Under the pieces are notes generated by a model, which did no database searches, had not been told where the DNA came from, and saw only the letters and a list, made by a program, of their open reading frames with translations. Positions 52,568 to 60,717 of a stretch of DNA of 64,000 bases are shown piece by piece. Each line of letters opens with the position of its first letter. Within the stretch, counting starts at the first letter, position 1. The position numbers and the translations under genes are program-made. Source of the DNA: Terriglobia bacterium (GTDB lineage Bacteria > Acidobacteriota > Terriglobia > Terriglobales > Acidobacteriaceae); assembly GCA_020073495.1 (NCBI GenBank), contig JAIQFD010000004.1:175001-239000 (forward strand). The letters run 5' to 3'.

Positions 52568-52594
52568 GCGCAGCCGCGCGGGCTGCGCCTTTTT
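52568..52594 (+). terminator. intrinsic terminator of acpP-fabF
   Basis: GCGCAGCC-GCGCG-GGCTGCGC is an 8-bp perfect stem with a 5-base loop followed by CTTTTT, 27 bases after the fabF stop. Confidence 0.9.
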
Positions 52595-52695
52595 GCTGCG
52601 CGCCGGCGACAGAGTGCTGGGGGGATTTCCCTGCGCCCGCGCGCATCGCGGAACTAGAATTCTGCATCTTGGGAGGGTTCCTCCGGGAGACAGCC

Positions 52696-53556
52696 ATGCT
52701 CCGAAAACTAGCCTTGTGTATTTGCGTTGTTGCGTTCTCCGCTGCCAGCGCGGCACAAAAGACTGCTGACTGGACCGCGCCTATCAAGGACGCGCTGGGG
52801 CGGGCGGGCAAGCTGGATGGCGGCGTGTACAAGGTGACGTTCCCGCGCACCGACCTGCACGTGCGCATCGGCAACACGAGCGTCGAGCCAGCCGCCGGAC
52901 TGACGTCCTGGATGGCGTTCCGGCAGGACAGCGGAGGCGCTGTGGTGGACGGCGACCTGGCGCTGCTGGAATCGGAGGTCACACCCGCGGTGAGCACACT
53001 TTCGCTGAACGGCTTCGAGGTGAGCGCCGTGCACAATCACCTGCTGGGAGAGCGGCCCCGGGTGATGTACGTGCACTTCTTCGCGCGCGGGGAGCCCGGC
53101 AAGCTGGCCGCCACCCTGAAGAACACGCTCGCGCTGAGCCGGACGCCGCGCGCGCCCGCGGCGTCGGAAGCCACGCCGAGCTACGACACGAAGGCGATCG
53201 AGAGCGCGCTGGGCCGGGCCGGGACATTGAACGGGCCGGTACTGAGCTTTGGGTTTCCGCGCGAGCACCGCATCAGCACGCACGGCGTCGTGCTGCCGCC
53301 GCCGATGGGCATGGCGACCGCCATCAACTTCCAGCCGTCTCCGGCGGGCGTAGCGGCGACGGGTGATTTCGTTCTGCGGGAGGCGGAGGTGGATCCGGTG
53401 ATCAGCGCGCTGCGCGCCGGAGGAGTGGCGATCACCGCCGTGCACACGCACATGCTCGACGCCGAGCCGCGCATGATCTTTCTGCATTTCTGGGCGGAGG
53501 GCGCTCCGGAGCAGGTGGCCAAGGCGCTGAAGGCGGCGCTTGACGAAACCAAGTAG
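52696..53556 (+). CDS. exported DUF1259 protein (two DUF1259 repeats)
   Basis: This 286-aa protein starts at the ATG at 52696 with a signal peptide (MLRKLALCICVVAFSAASAA). It consists of two tandem DUF1259 domains: IKDALGRAGKLDGGVYKVTF ... GFEVSAVHNHLLGERPRVMY, and IESALGRAGTLNGPVLSFGF ... GVAITAVHTHMLDAEPRMIF. The HNH/HTH histidine pairs at the same place in each repeat could bind metal. The function of the family is unknown. The longer frame upstream overlaps fabF and is not used. It converges with the PDZ protein gene. Confidence 0.85.
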   Translation: MLRKLALCICVVAFSAASAAQKTADWTAPIKDALGRAGKLDGGVYKVTFPRTDLHVRIGNTSVEPAAGLTSWMAFRQDSGGAVVDGDLALLESEVTPAVSTLSLNGFEVSAVHNHLLGERPRVMYVHFFARGEPGKLAATLKNTLALSRTPRAPAASEATPSYDTKAIESALGRAGTLNGPVLSFGFPREHRISTHGVVLPPPMGMATAINFQPSPAGVAATGDFVLREAEVDPVISALRAGGVAITAVHTHMLDAEPRMIFLHFWAEGAPEQVAKALKAALDETK

Positions 53557-53606
53557 GAACAAGAAACCGGCCGGGGCGCCCCCGGCCGGAGGAGGATGCA
53601 CAACCT

Positions 53607-54719
53607 CTACTTGTCGGCGTTCTCAACCACCTTTTGCGAATCCTTTTGCGCCTTCTCCAGTTCCTTGCGGGACTTCTCCATCTCTCTGTGGAGCTTTTTC
53701 ATCTCCGACTCCATTTGGAGCTGGGCTTGGCGCATGGCGCGGCTTATCTCTTCGCGGCTGAGGAGCAGCGCCTGGTGGCTGGCCTTCTCGATCTCCGGGC
53801 GAAGCTTTTCGAGATCCCGGTCCAGGGCCTCGAGATCCAAGTCCGGCAGGTCGATGCGGAACGAGTTGTCGGGATTCTTGCTCTCGGGCAGGGTAAGCGT
53901 GACGGATTGCTCGCGCCGGTCGCGGACGATGCCGAGCGTCACCTTGCCGCTGCGATGGCTGCGCATAGCCGAACGCCAATCGCCGCGGTCGGCGATGCGG
54001 TCCTTGTCCACGCGGATGATCACGTCCCCGGCCTTCAGCCCAGCCTTGTCCGCGGGGCTGCCCTTTTCCACCGAGCGCACCAGTACGCCATCGCCGTTCT
54101 TCACGCCAAAGTACTCGCCGAGTTGCGGCGAGAGGCTCTCGATGACGATCCCGGTGTTGGAGTAGGTACGGACGTTGATGTCGATGCTCGGGATGTCGAT
54201 GACCGGCATGGCGGGCATCGCGGGCATGGCGGGCATGGCGGGCCTGGCTTCGGGATGAAGTTTCCACATCTTCTCTTCAAAGGCGAGGGCCTTGCGGCGG
54301 TCGGCCAGAGTGGCTTTCACGGTCATGGGCTGGCCGTCGCGGCTGATGCCGAGGGTGACGGTGCGTCCCGGGGGCATCTCCTTGATCATGCGCCGCAATT
54401 GCTCGACGCTCTCCACCCTCTGTCCGTTGAGTTCAAGGATGACATCGTGCTCCTTGAGGCCGGCTTTGCCGGCGGGAGCGTCCTGATCCACCATGGTGAT
54501 CTCGGCCCCGCGCTCCTCTTTCAGCTTCAGGTCGGCCATGCGGTCGGCGGTGACATCGCGCGAATCGACGCCGAGATAGGCGGCGCCGACGGTCGAGTCG
54601 CCCTCGCCGTCCCCGACGTGAAAGACGTAGCCGTCGTCGTACGGAATCACGCCGGCCGCCGCCCACGTCGAGGCAGCGAGCGCAGCCACAAGCGCCAGTT
54701 TTCCAATCATGCGTAGCAT
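53607..54719 (-). CDS. exported protein with two PDZ domains and C-terminal coiled coil
   Basis: This 370-aa protein has a signal peptide (MLRMIGKLALVAALAASTWA). PDZ domain 1 spans about 30-130 (YLGVDS, APAGKAGLKEHDVILELNGQ). A short linker of PAM repeats follows (PAMPAMPAMPAMP). PDZ domain 2 spans about 190-260 (GSPADKAGLKAGDVIIRVDK). The last 90 residues form a charged coiled coil. No protease domain is present, so it is probably a periplasmic adaptor or scaffold. It is the last gene of the ECF sigma operon, 11 bases after DUF4097. Confidence 0.85.
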   Translation of the reverse strand: MLRMIGKLALVAALAASTWAAAGVIPYDDGYVFHVGDGEGDSTVGAAYLGVDSRDVTADRMADLKLKEERGAEITMVDQDAPAGKAGLKEHDVILELNGQRVESVEQLRRMIKEMPPGRTVTLGISRDGQPMTVKATLADRRKALAFEEKMWKLHPEARPAMPAMPAMPAMPVIDIPSIDINVRTYSNTGIVIESLSPQLGEYFGVKNGDGVLVRSVEKGSPADKAGLKAGDVIIRVDKDRIADRGDWRSAMRSHRSGKVTLGIVRDRREQSVTLTLPESKNPDNSFRIDLPDLDLEALDRDLEKLRPEIEKASHQALLLSREEISRAMRQAQLQMESEMKKLHREMEKSRKELEKAQKDSQKVVENADK

Positions 54720-54730
54720 AAGAATCCCCT

Positions 54731-55927
54731 TTACCTCTTTCCTTTGCGCAACTCGATGTTGCCGAGGGTCGTACGGAGTTTCAGAACCGGGCCCCCGCCA
54801 TTGATCTGGCCGCTCGCGTAGACCTCTTTCGGGCCCCAATCCCCGCCTTCGGAGGTGATCTTCAGCTCCGGAAAGTCGGAACGGATCTTGTGTCCGAGCG
54901 CGGTCTCGATGACAGCCTTCACGGTCACCTTCATGTCCGCCGGGAGATACACGACGACGTCACCCACGCTCGTAGCGAGATACGACTCGGTGAAATCGGC
55001 GGGCTTGCCGATGAATTCCGCGGTGATGGATCCGGCCGCGGTCTCGGCCTTGACGCCGCGCATCAGCTTGTAGAGGTGGATTCCGCCGCCGGCGGTGCTG
55101 GCCTTCACCGGTCCGGTGGCGGAGTTCAGGCGGATACTGCCGCCGGAGGTCTCGAGGACCGCGCCGCCGTTGACGTCTCCAACGTCAACGCTACCGCCCG
55201 CGGTCGTGGCCTTGAGTTCCCCGCCGCATTGCTTGACGTTGATGCTGCCGCCAGCGGTCTCGGCGACAACCGCCTGGCCGGCGGATTCGACGAAAATGCT
55301 GCCCCCGGCGGTGCTGGCGCCGACCTTTCCCTTCACGTTGCGCAGGACGATGCCGCCGCCCTGGGTTTCGAGGCTGACGTCCCCACCGGAGTTGCCGACC
55401 TCGATGCTGCCGCCTGCGGTCGAGGCGGTGATGTTGCCGCCGATGTCATTCAAGTTGATGCTGCCGCCGGAGGTCTCGACAGCTGCCGATCCGGCGATGT
55501 TATTGACCCAGATGCTGCCGGCGCTGGTCTCGACCTTCAGCGAGCCCAACTCGCGGGGCACGCTGATGGTGAATTGCACCGAGAACCGCTTGTACCGGCC
55601 ACGGTCGGCGTTCGCTTCGATGATGGCGGTGTCGCCGCGAGATGCGGCCGAGATGCGGAAGCCTTCGAGCTGCCGCCGGGCCTCGCCCTCCTCCACACAG
55701 ATCTTCTTGGTGACGGTGTACTGGATGCCTTGCTGCGAACCACCGGTGACCTGGACCGCCCCGATGGGAGTCGTGACTTTCAATACCCGGGCCGCAGGCA
55801 GAGTGCCGGTCACGACCTGCACCCAATCCTGTCCGTCCCGCTTGATCTGGGATTCCTGCGCCAGGGCCGGTAGCGCCCACAGCGCCGCCGCGGCGATCAG
55901 CATCCCGAATTGAAGTTTCGTTTTCAC
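54731..55927 (-). CDS. exported DUF4097 (adhesin-like beta-helix) protein
   Basis: This 398-aa protein has a signal peptide (MKTKLQFGMLIAAAALWALP, cleavage after ALAQ). The central part is a ladder of about nine repeats of roughly 20 residues built on (E/A)(T/S)(S/A)GGSI.(V/L), for example ETSGGSINLNDIGG and ASTAGGSIEVGNSGG. This is typical of the DUF4097 beta-helix. The C-terminal domain includes GDVVVYLPADMKVTVKAVIE. Its function is unknown; an envelope-surface structural role is inferred. It belongs to the sigma/anti-sigma operon. Confidence 0.85.
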   Translation of the reverse strand: MKTKLQFGMLIAAAALWALPALAQESQIKRDGQDWVQVVTGTLPAARVLKVTTPIGAVQVTGGSQQGIQYTVTKKICVEEGEARRQLEGFRISAASRGDTAIIEANADRGRYKRFSVQFTISVPRELGSLKVETSAGSIWVNNIAGSAAVETSGGSINLNDIGGNITASTAGGSIEVGNSGGDVSLETQGGGIVLRNVKGKVGASTAGGSIFVESAGQAVVAETAGGSINVKQCGGELKATTAGGSVDVGDVNGGAVLETSGGSIRLNSATGPVKASTAGGGIHLYKLMRGVKAETAAGSITAEFIGKPADFTESYLATSVGDVVVYLPADMKVTVKAVIETALGHKIRSDFPELKITSEGGDWGPKEVYASGQINGGGPVLKLRTTLGNIELRKGKR

Positions 55928-55979
55928 TTCTGCGTCTTCCCTTCCTGAGCCCTGATTCGTTTCCCTTCGCCCGGGAGCG

Positions 55980-56915
55980 CTAGTCGATCTCCGGGAGCGA
56001 GTCGAGCACGCGGCGCGACTCGGAGCGGATGAACTGGTTCTTGTCTGTATCCGCCAAATGCTTCAAAACCTGGCGCACGCTGCCGTCAGCCTTCACCGGC
56101 TGGAGCAGGCTGATGGCCATGGAGCGGACGCCCGCATTGGAATCGTTGAGCAGCGCGTCGAGCACGGCATCGCGGACGCTGGTGTCGGTCTTCACGTAGT
56201 CGCGCAGGCTGTCGAGGGCTTTCAGCCGCACGCCGGGGTTGTTGTCGTAACGCAACGAGAGCATGAGCGACTGGCGCACGTTCTGGTCGTCGGGTTTCTG
56301 GGTGAGGATGTCCACCGAATCCATGCGCACGCCGGAGTTGGTGTTGTTGCGCGCGGCGTAGAGCAGGAGCTGCTGGATGCGTGGATCGTCGAGATTGCCC
56401 TGGGCCGTCTGCGGCTGGAGCGTGTTGTACTTGATGCGGACGCTGTTGGTGGCCGGGTCCTGGGTGATGGCCTGGATGCCGGCGATGGAGGCTTCGGAGC
56501 TCTGCGCGGGGACAGTTCCCGCTTTCTCACTGATCCCGGAGTTGCGCGTCACCTGCCAGCCCGCGATCCCGCCGCCAACGAAGCCGATCATGATCAGCGC
56601 CAGGACCATCGCGGGAGCCAACCTGGCCTGGTGCAACCATCCGGCGAAGTCGAAGGTGAAGCGGCGCCAGCCGCGGTGCTGCTCGGCGTCTTCCAGCACC
56701 TCCGAAAGCCGCATGCGGGAGGCGGCCAGCAGGTTGGGCGAGGGGTCCGGCGGCTGGACGGCATGCATGGCGTGATGGAAGGCGCGGAAGGCGCCCAGTT
56801 CCACGGAGCACGACTCGCAGCGCTCGATGTGGCGCTCCAGTTCGTGCCGCTGGTCATCCGCCAGCTCGTCGTAAACGTACAGTGCGACGTTCTGTTTCAC
56901 CCAATCGCAGTTCAT
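55980..56915 (-). CDS. membrane anti-sigma factor with zinc-finger N-terminus and HEAT-like C-terminus
   Basis: This is 311 aa from the ATG at 56915, 5 bases after the sigma-factor stop. The N-terminal domain (MNCDWVKQNVALYVYDELAD, then HIERCESC) is the HxxxCxxC zinc anti-sigma motif. A transmembrane segment (APAMVLALIMIGFVGGGIAG) spans about 115-135. The periplasmic part has repeated helical units resembling HEAT repeats (VRMDSVDILTQKPDDQNVR, VRLKALDSLRDYVKTD, VRSMAISLLQPVKADGSV), each about 31 residues. It would sequester the ECF sigma factor and release it on an envelope signal. Confidence 0.88.
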   Translation of the reverse strand: MNCDWVKQNVALYVYDELADDQRHELERHIERCESCSVELGAFRAFHHAMHAVQPPDPSPNLLAASRMRLSEVLEDAEQHRGWRRFTFDFAGWLHQARLAPAMVLALIMIGFVGGGIAGWQVTRNSGISEKAGTVPAQSSEASIAGIQAITQDPATNSVRIKYNTLQPQTAQGNLDDPRIQQLLLYAARNNTNSGVRMDSVDILTQKPDDQNVRQSLMLSLRYDNNPGVRLKALDSLRDYVKTDTSVRDAVLDALLNDSNAGVRSMAISLLQPVKADGSVRQVLKHLADTDKNQFIRSESRRVLDSLPEID

Positions 56916-56920
56916 GGTCA

Positions 56921-57589
56921 CTACCTCATGTCCCCGAGCGAGCCGCGCATCTTCTGCGTGGCGCGAAACAGCGTGTTCTTCGCTGTCTCCTCGGTCGTAT
57001 TCAGCATCTCGCCGATGGTGCGAAGCTTCAGCCCCTGGAAATGTTTCAGCTCGAAGACCATGCGCTCGCGGGGCGTGAGCTTGGTCATGGCGCGGGCGAT
57101 CCGCCCGCCCAGTTCGCGGCGCATCAGGTCGCGCTCGGGATCGGCTCCCGGGCGGTCGTCGGCGAACTGATTCAGCAGGTTGAACTCTTCTCCCTGGCTG
57201 TCGGTCACGACCGGCGCGTCTTCCTTGCGCACCTGCCGCTTGCGCAGGTGGTCGAGGCAGAGGTTGGTCACGATGCGGTAGACCCAGGTGTAGAACGAGC
57301 ACTCGAAGCGAAAACTGCCGATGTTGCGGTAGGCCTTGAGGAAGGCTTCCTGGTAGATGTCCTGGGCGTCCGCCTCCGAACCGGTCAGATGCAGCGCCAG
57401 GCGCAGCACCGCGCGGTCGTACTGGCGGACCAATTCCTCGAACGCCACGTGGTTCCCACGTTGCGCTTCACGGATCAGTTGGCTGTCATCGACTCGGCTC
57501 AGACTTTGACTGACCATGTGACCCCGCCGCGCGGGGGCTGGAGTGGAACCGCTGGCGCCAACCGCGAGTGCCATCACCTCGGCCGGCAT
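56921..57589 (-). CDS. ECF RNA polymerase sigma factor
   Basis: This 222-aa sigma-70 family protein starts at the ATG at 57589 (AGGAG, 7 bases upstream). Region 2 (FEELVRQYDRAVLRLALHLT, DAQDIYQEAFLKAYRNIGSF, YTWVYRIVTNLCLDHLRKR) and region 4 (LTPRERMVFELKHFQGLKLR, IGEMLNTTEETAKNTLFRA) are complete. An acidic linker of about 30 residues separates them. The first 25 residues precede the conserved region and may be unstructured. It heads an operon: sigma, anti-sigma, DUF4097, PDZ protein. Confidence 0.93.
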   Translation of the reverse strand: MPAEVMALAVGASGSTPAPARRGHMVSQSLSRVDDSQLIREAQRGNHVAFEELVRQYDRAVLRLALHLTGSEADAQDIYQEAFLKAYRNIGSFRFECSFYTWVYRIVTNLCLDHLRKRQVRKEDAPVVTDSQGEEFNLLNQFADDRPGADPERDLMRRELGGRIARAMTKLTPRERMVFELKHFQGLKLRTIGEMLNTTEETAKNTLFRATQKMRGSLGDMR

Positions 57590-57683
57590 GTCGCTTCTCC
57601 TGAACTCGCCTGGGGTCCCAAAGAACCCCTAAAGTTCCGCCTTGCATAGTCTTGGACGAGTCAGGCGCGGTTCCGTGAGCAGG

Positions 57684-57713
57684 ATTATAGGGGACAACCG
57701 GGCTAATTGTGGA
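57684..57713 (-). promoter_or_regulatory. sigma-70-type promoter of the ECF operon
   Basis: On the minus strand TCCACA (57713-57708), an 18-base spacer and a perfect TATAAT (57689-57684) lie about 95 bases upstream of the sigma-factor start. The typical ECF autoregulatory GGAAC...GTC pair was not found at correct spacing. Confidence 0.5.
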
Positions 57714-57779
57714 AAACGCTCCATCGGCCGGAAGGACATTATGGCCGGACTAACTCTTTACCGGGGATAAGGACTACTG

Positions 57780-57808
57780 TCCGGGCACGACTGCCGCCGT
57801 GCCCGGAG
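57780..57808 (-). terminator. hairpin downstream of rplI
   Basis: TCCGGGCACG ... CGTGCCCGGA is a perfect 10-bp stem with a 9-base loop, starting 6 bases after the rplI stop. It lacks a T-run but is the likely 3' end of the ribosomal-protein transcript. Confidence 0.6.
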
Positions 57809-57813
57809 AGGAA

Positions 57814-58269
57814 CTACTCGGTCGCGGCTTCCTTCTCGATGATGACCTTGACCGACGTGGCCACGTCGCGGTGCAGGCGTATCTGGACGGTGAACTCGCC
57901 CAGCATCTTGAGCGGCTCGTCGAGCTGGATCTTGCGGCGATCGACGTTGAAGCCCTTCTTCTCCAGGCCTTCGGCGACATCGCCCGAGGTGACCGAGCCG
58001 AAGAGGTGGTCCTTCTCGCCGGACTTGCGGGTGAAGTGCAGGGTCAGGCCGTCGAACTGCTTGGCCAGTTCCTCGGCTTCGCCCTTCTCGCGGGCGGAGC
58101 GGCGCAAAGCAGCGCCGCGCATCTGCTCGATCACGGCGCGGTTGGCCGGCGTGGCCTCGATAGCCAGCTTGCGCGGCAGCAGGTAGTTGCGTCCGTATCC
58201 CTCGGCCACCTTCACGACGTCGCCGCGATGGCCCAGCTTGGATACGTCTTCCTTCAGGATGACTTCCAT
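57814..58269 (-). CDS. rplI: 50S ribosomal protein L9
   Basis: This 151-aa protein has the N-terminal rRNA-binding domain MEVILKEDVSKLGHRGDVVK, VAEGYGRNYLLPRKLAIEAT, a long connecting helix and the C-terminal domain (LFGSVTSGDVAEGLEKKGF, LGEFTVQIRLHRDV). Length is normal. It is the last gene of the rplY-pth-rpsF-rpsR-rplI run, 61 bases after rpsR. Confidence 0.97.
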   Translation of the reverse strand: MEVILKEDVSKLGHRGDVVKVAEGYGRNYLLPRKLAIEATPANRAVIEQMRGAALRRSAREKGEAEELAKQFDGLTLHFTRKSGEKDHLFGSVTSGDVAEGLEKKGFNVDRRKIQLDEPLKMLGEFTVQIRLHRDVATSVKVIIEKEAATE

Positions 58270-58330
58270 GATCAGTGCTCCACAATCTGCCGGCGCGATC
58301 TGTGTCGCGGCAGCGAAATCTTCGTTTCCG

Positions 58331-58747
58331 CTAGATCCTCGCCGCGAACGGCAGCAGGGCGATGTTGCGGGCCTGCTTGATAGCGGCGGTGAGGCGGCGC
58401 TGGTGCGGCGTGCATACGCCGGTCAGACGCCGGGGAACGATCTTGCCGCGCTCGGCCACGAACTGCGCGAGCAGGCGCACGTCCTTGTAGTTGATGGAAT
58501 CGATCTTCTCGACGCAGAACTTGCAGACCTTCTTGCGGCGGAAGAACTTGCGGGGACCGCCTTCGCGGCCGCCGGAACGGGGACCGCGATCGCCGCCGGG
58601 GCGGGGGCCGCGATCGCCTCCCATACGGGGACGCTGCTGCGGCGCCTGGGTCTGGACCTGGGCCTGCGGCTGCGGGGCCGCTGCCGGTTGCTCGGAGGCC
58701 GCGGCTTCGGTGGTTGCGGGTGCCTGGACTTTCTCTTCGTCAGCCAT
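58331..58747 (-). CDS. rpsR: 30S ribosomal protein S18 with long N-terminal extension
   Basis: This 138-aa protein has an S18 core of about 72 residues at the C-terminus ([52 protein letters not shown]). The cysteine set (CKFC and C..H) resembles the zinc-binding form of S18. The first 65 residues are Ala/Gln/Pro- then Gly/Arg-rich ([18 protein letters not shown]) and disordered. The only start with a ribosome-binding site is at 58747 (AAGGAG), so the extension is probably translated. It lies 56 bases after rpsF. Confidence 0.93.
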   Translation of the reverse strand: MADEEKVQAPATTEAAASEQPAAAPQPQAQVQTQAPQQRPRMGGDRGPRPGGDRGPRSGGREGGPRKFFRRKKVCKFCVEKIDSINYKDVRLLAQFVAERGKIVPRRLTGVCTPHQRRLTAAIKQARNIALLPFAARI

Positions 58748-58803
58748 AAATCTCCTTGAAATTTCTGGCGGACAGCCGAATGCGGCTGTCCCACACGATT
58801 TCG

Positions 58804-59205
58804 TTAGACCGCGGCGGGCGTCGCCGGTTCGCCGGTAGCCGGCTCGGCTGCGGGCTCGGGCGCACGCTTCTGGTGCGTGGCGCGGATCTTCTTGATCTTG
58901 TCCTGCCGCTTCTGTTCCTCGTCCACGCGCACGGTGATGAACTTGATCACCGGCTCGGTGACGCGCAGGCGGCGCTCCAGCTCGGTCACCATCTGGCCCG
59001 TGCCCTCGAGGGTGAGCAGGATGTACAAGCCGTCCTGGAACCTGCGAACGGTGTAAGCCAGGCGGCGCTTGCCCATCTTCTCCACGTTCTTGACGGCGCC
59101 GCCGGCGGTGGTAACGCTGGTCTCGAGTGACGAGATCAGCTTGTCGAGATCTTCGTCGGCCATGTCGGGCCGGACGATAAACATCACTTCATAAGTACGT
59201 TGCAT
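58804..59205 (-). CDS. rpsF: 30S ribosomal protein S6
   Basis: This 133-aa protein shows [40 protein letters not shown] and [20 protein letters not shown], the standard S6 fold. The C-terminal 30 residues are Lys/Arg/Ala/Pro-rich ([20 protein letters not shown]), a longer tail than usual. It partners S18 in the 30S platform, and its gene is directly upstream of rpsR. Confidence 0.97.
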   Translation of the reverse strand: MQRTYEVMFIVRPDMADEDLDKLISSLETSVTTAGGAVKNVEKMGKRRLAYTVRRFQDGLYILLTLEGTGQMVTELERRLRVTEPVIKFITVRVDEEQKRQDKIKKIRATHQKRAPEPAAEPATGEPATPAAV

Positions 59206-59225
59206 TGTCTCTCTCCAAAACTCTT

Positions 59226-59816
59226 CTACGCTTCCGGTTCCGCCGATTCGACCTTGCGGTTGAACCGGTTCATGGCCTGTGGCACGCCATCGGCGAGGAT
59301 GACCTTCACCGCATCGGCGGCGCTGTCGAGCATGTCGGCGATCGCTGCTTCCTGCGAGCGCTTGATCTGCGACAGCACGTACCGGGCGCCGTCCTTCACC
59401 GGGTGCCCCGGGGCGATGCCCAGGCGCACGCGGGTGAATTCCTGCGTGCCCAGCGCCCCGATGATCGACTCCAGGCCGTTGTGGCCCGCCGAGCTTCCCC
59501 GCGGGCGGATGCGCAACTGGCCAAGCGGCAGGTCCAGCTCGTCATACACCACGATCAGGTCCTGCGCCGGATCGGCCTGGTACTCGCGCACCAACTCGCG
59601 TACCGACATGCCGCTGAGGTTCATGAACGTCTCCGGCTTGGCCAGGAGAACGTCGTGTCCCGCGATCACGGCCTTGCCGGTCAACGCCCGGCCATGGCGG
59701 TTGCTCACCCGCACGCCACAGTCTTCCGCGATGCGGTCCACCGCCAAAAACCCCATGTTGTGCGGCGTGAACTGATACTCGATGCCCGGATTGCCGAGAC
59801 CGACAATCAGCTTCAC
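59226..59816 (-). CDS. pth: peptidyl-tRNA hydrolase
   Basis: This 196-aa enzyme releases tRNA from drop-off peptidyl-tRNA. The motifs are KLIVGLGNPGIEYQFTPHN (N10 and the catalytic H19), KPETFMNLSGMSV, VVYDELDLPLG (Asp) and RGSSAGHNGLESII. The C-terminal lid helix is present. It lies 20 bases before rpsF; the 134-base gap from rplY contains a GTCCTGAGCGTAGCGAAGG-type repeat. Confidence 0.96.
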   Translation of the reverse strand: MKLIVGLGNPGIEYQFTPHNMGFLAVDRIAEDCGVRVSNRHGRALTGKAVIAGHDVLLAKPETFMNLSGMSVRELVREYQADPAQDLIVVYDELDLPLGQLRIRPRGSSAGHNGLESIIGALGTQEFTRVRLGIAPGHPVKDGARYVLSQIKRSQEAAIADMLDSAADAVKVILADGVPQAMNRFNRKVESAEPEA

Positions 59817-59950
59817 GGTGCTGGTATGAACCTTTCGTTCATCAACACATGTCCGCTTTGTTCGAGATCCTTCGCGCTGTCGCGCTCAGAGCCTGTCCTG
59901 AGCGTAGCGAAGGAATGACCGCGGCGGGCTCAAACGCCCGCCAAGCGCGG

Positions 59951-60703
59951 TCACTTCTTCTCTTTCTTCTCGGCCTTCTCGGCCTTTTCGGCCTTTTCGG
60001 GCTTGGCTTCCGCCGCGCCCACGGCAGCGCCTTCCTCAGCCTCCTGCTTGCCCTTCTTGATGACTTCGGGCTCGGCAGGAGCGGCAGCGACTTCCACGCC
60101 CGCCTCGGCCGGTTTCTCCTCAACATGCTCCTTCACCGACACGATGTGGGCCACGATCTGGTCCGCGACGGTAAGGAACTTCAGCTTCTCGCTGTGCGGC
60201 AGGCCGGAGACGCGCAGGTCGGTGCCGAAGACCAGGTGCGCAACGTCGGCGTCAATGTGGCCCGGTATGTCGGCCGGCAGACACTCGACCTCGACTTCGC
60301 GCAGCACCTGCTCGAGGATGCCGCCCTGCGTCTTCACGCCCTCGGGCGTGCCCAGGAGGCGGACAGGCACTGCAACCTTCATGCGCATGTCCATGGCGAT
60401 CCGCTTCAGATCCACGTGGAGCAGGGAGCTGTTGATGGGCTCGTACTGCCAATCCACGATCATGGCCTTGGTGCGCTCCGTGCCGGCCTGGAGGTCGAAG
60501 ATGGTGTTATGCCCGGTATCCGAATGCAGGATGCGCAGCATCTGCTTCGGATCGACGAGCAGCGCGATGGTCGGCTTCTTGGCGCCATAAAGCACGGCCG
60601 GGATGCGGCCGGCGGCGCGCACCCGCCGAGCTTCGTTCTTGCCGCGCGACGAATCCTGCCGCGGTTGCGCTTCCACTACGTTGCTTGCTGTTGCTGTAGC
60701 CAT
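59951..60703 (-). CDS. rplY: 50S ribosomal protein L25 (TL5/CTC family)
   Basis: This 250-aa protein contains an N-terminal 5S rRNA-binding L25 domain (about 1-95; RRVRAAGRIPAVLYGAKKP, SDTGHNTIFDLQAG) and the C-terminal TL5 domain (about 100-190; RLLGTPEGVKTQGGILEQVL, ADIPGHIDADVAHLVFG). The last 60 residues are a low-complexity Glu/Lys/Ala tail (EKAEKAEKAEKKEKK). It lies 14 bases downstream of prs, a common pairing in bacteria. Confidence 0.95.
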   Translation of the reverse strand: MATATASNVVEAQPRQDSSRGKNEARRVRAAGRIPAVLYGAKKPTIALLVDPKQMLRILHSDTGHNTIFDLQAGTERTKAMIVDWQYEPINSSLLHVDLKRIAMDMRMKVAVPVRLLGTPEGVKTQGGILEQVLREVEVECLPADIPGHIDADVAHLVFGTDLRVSGLPHSEKLKFLTVADQIVAHIVSVKEHVEEKPAEAGVEVAAAPAEPEVIKKGKQEAEEGAAVGAAEAKPEKAEKAEKAEKKEKK

Positions 60704-60717
60704 GATTCCCTTCGTCC

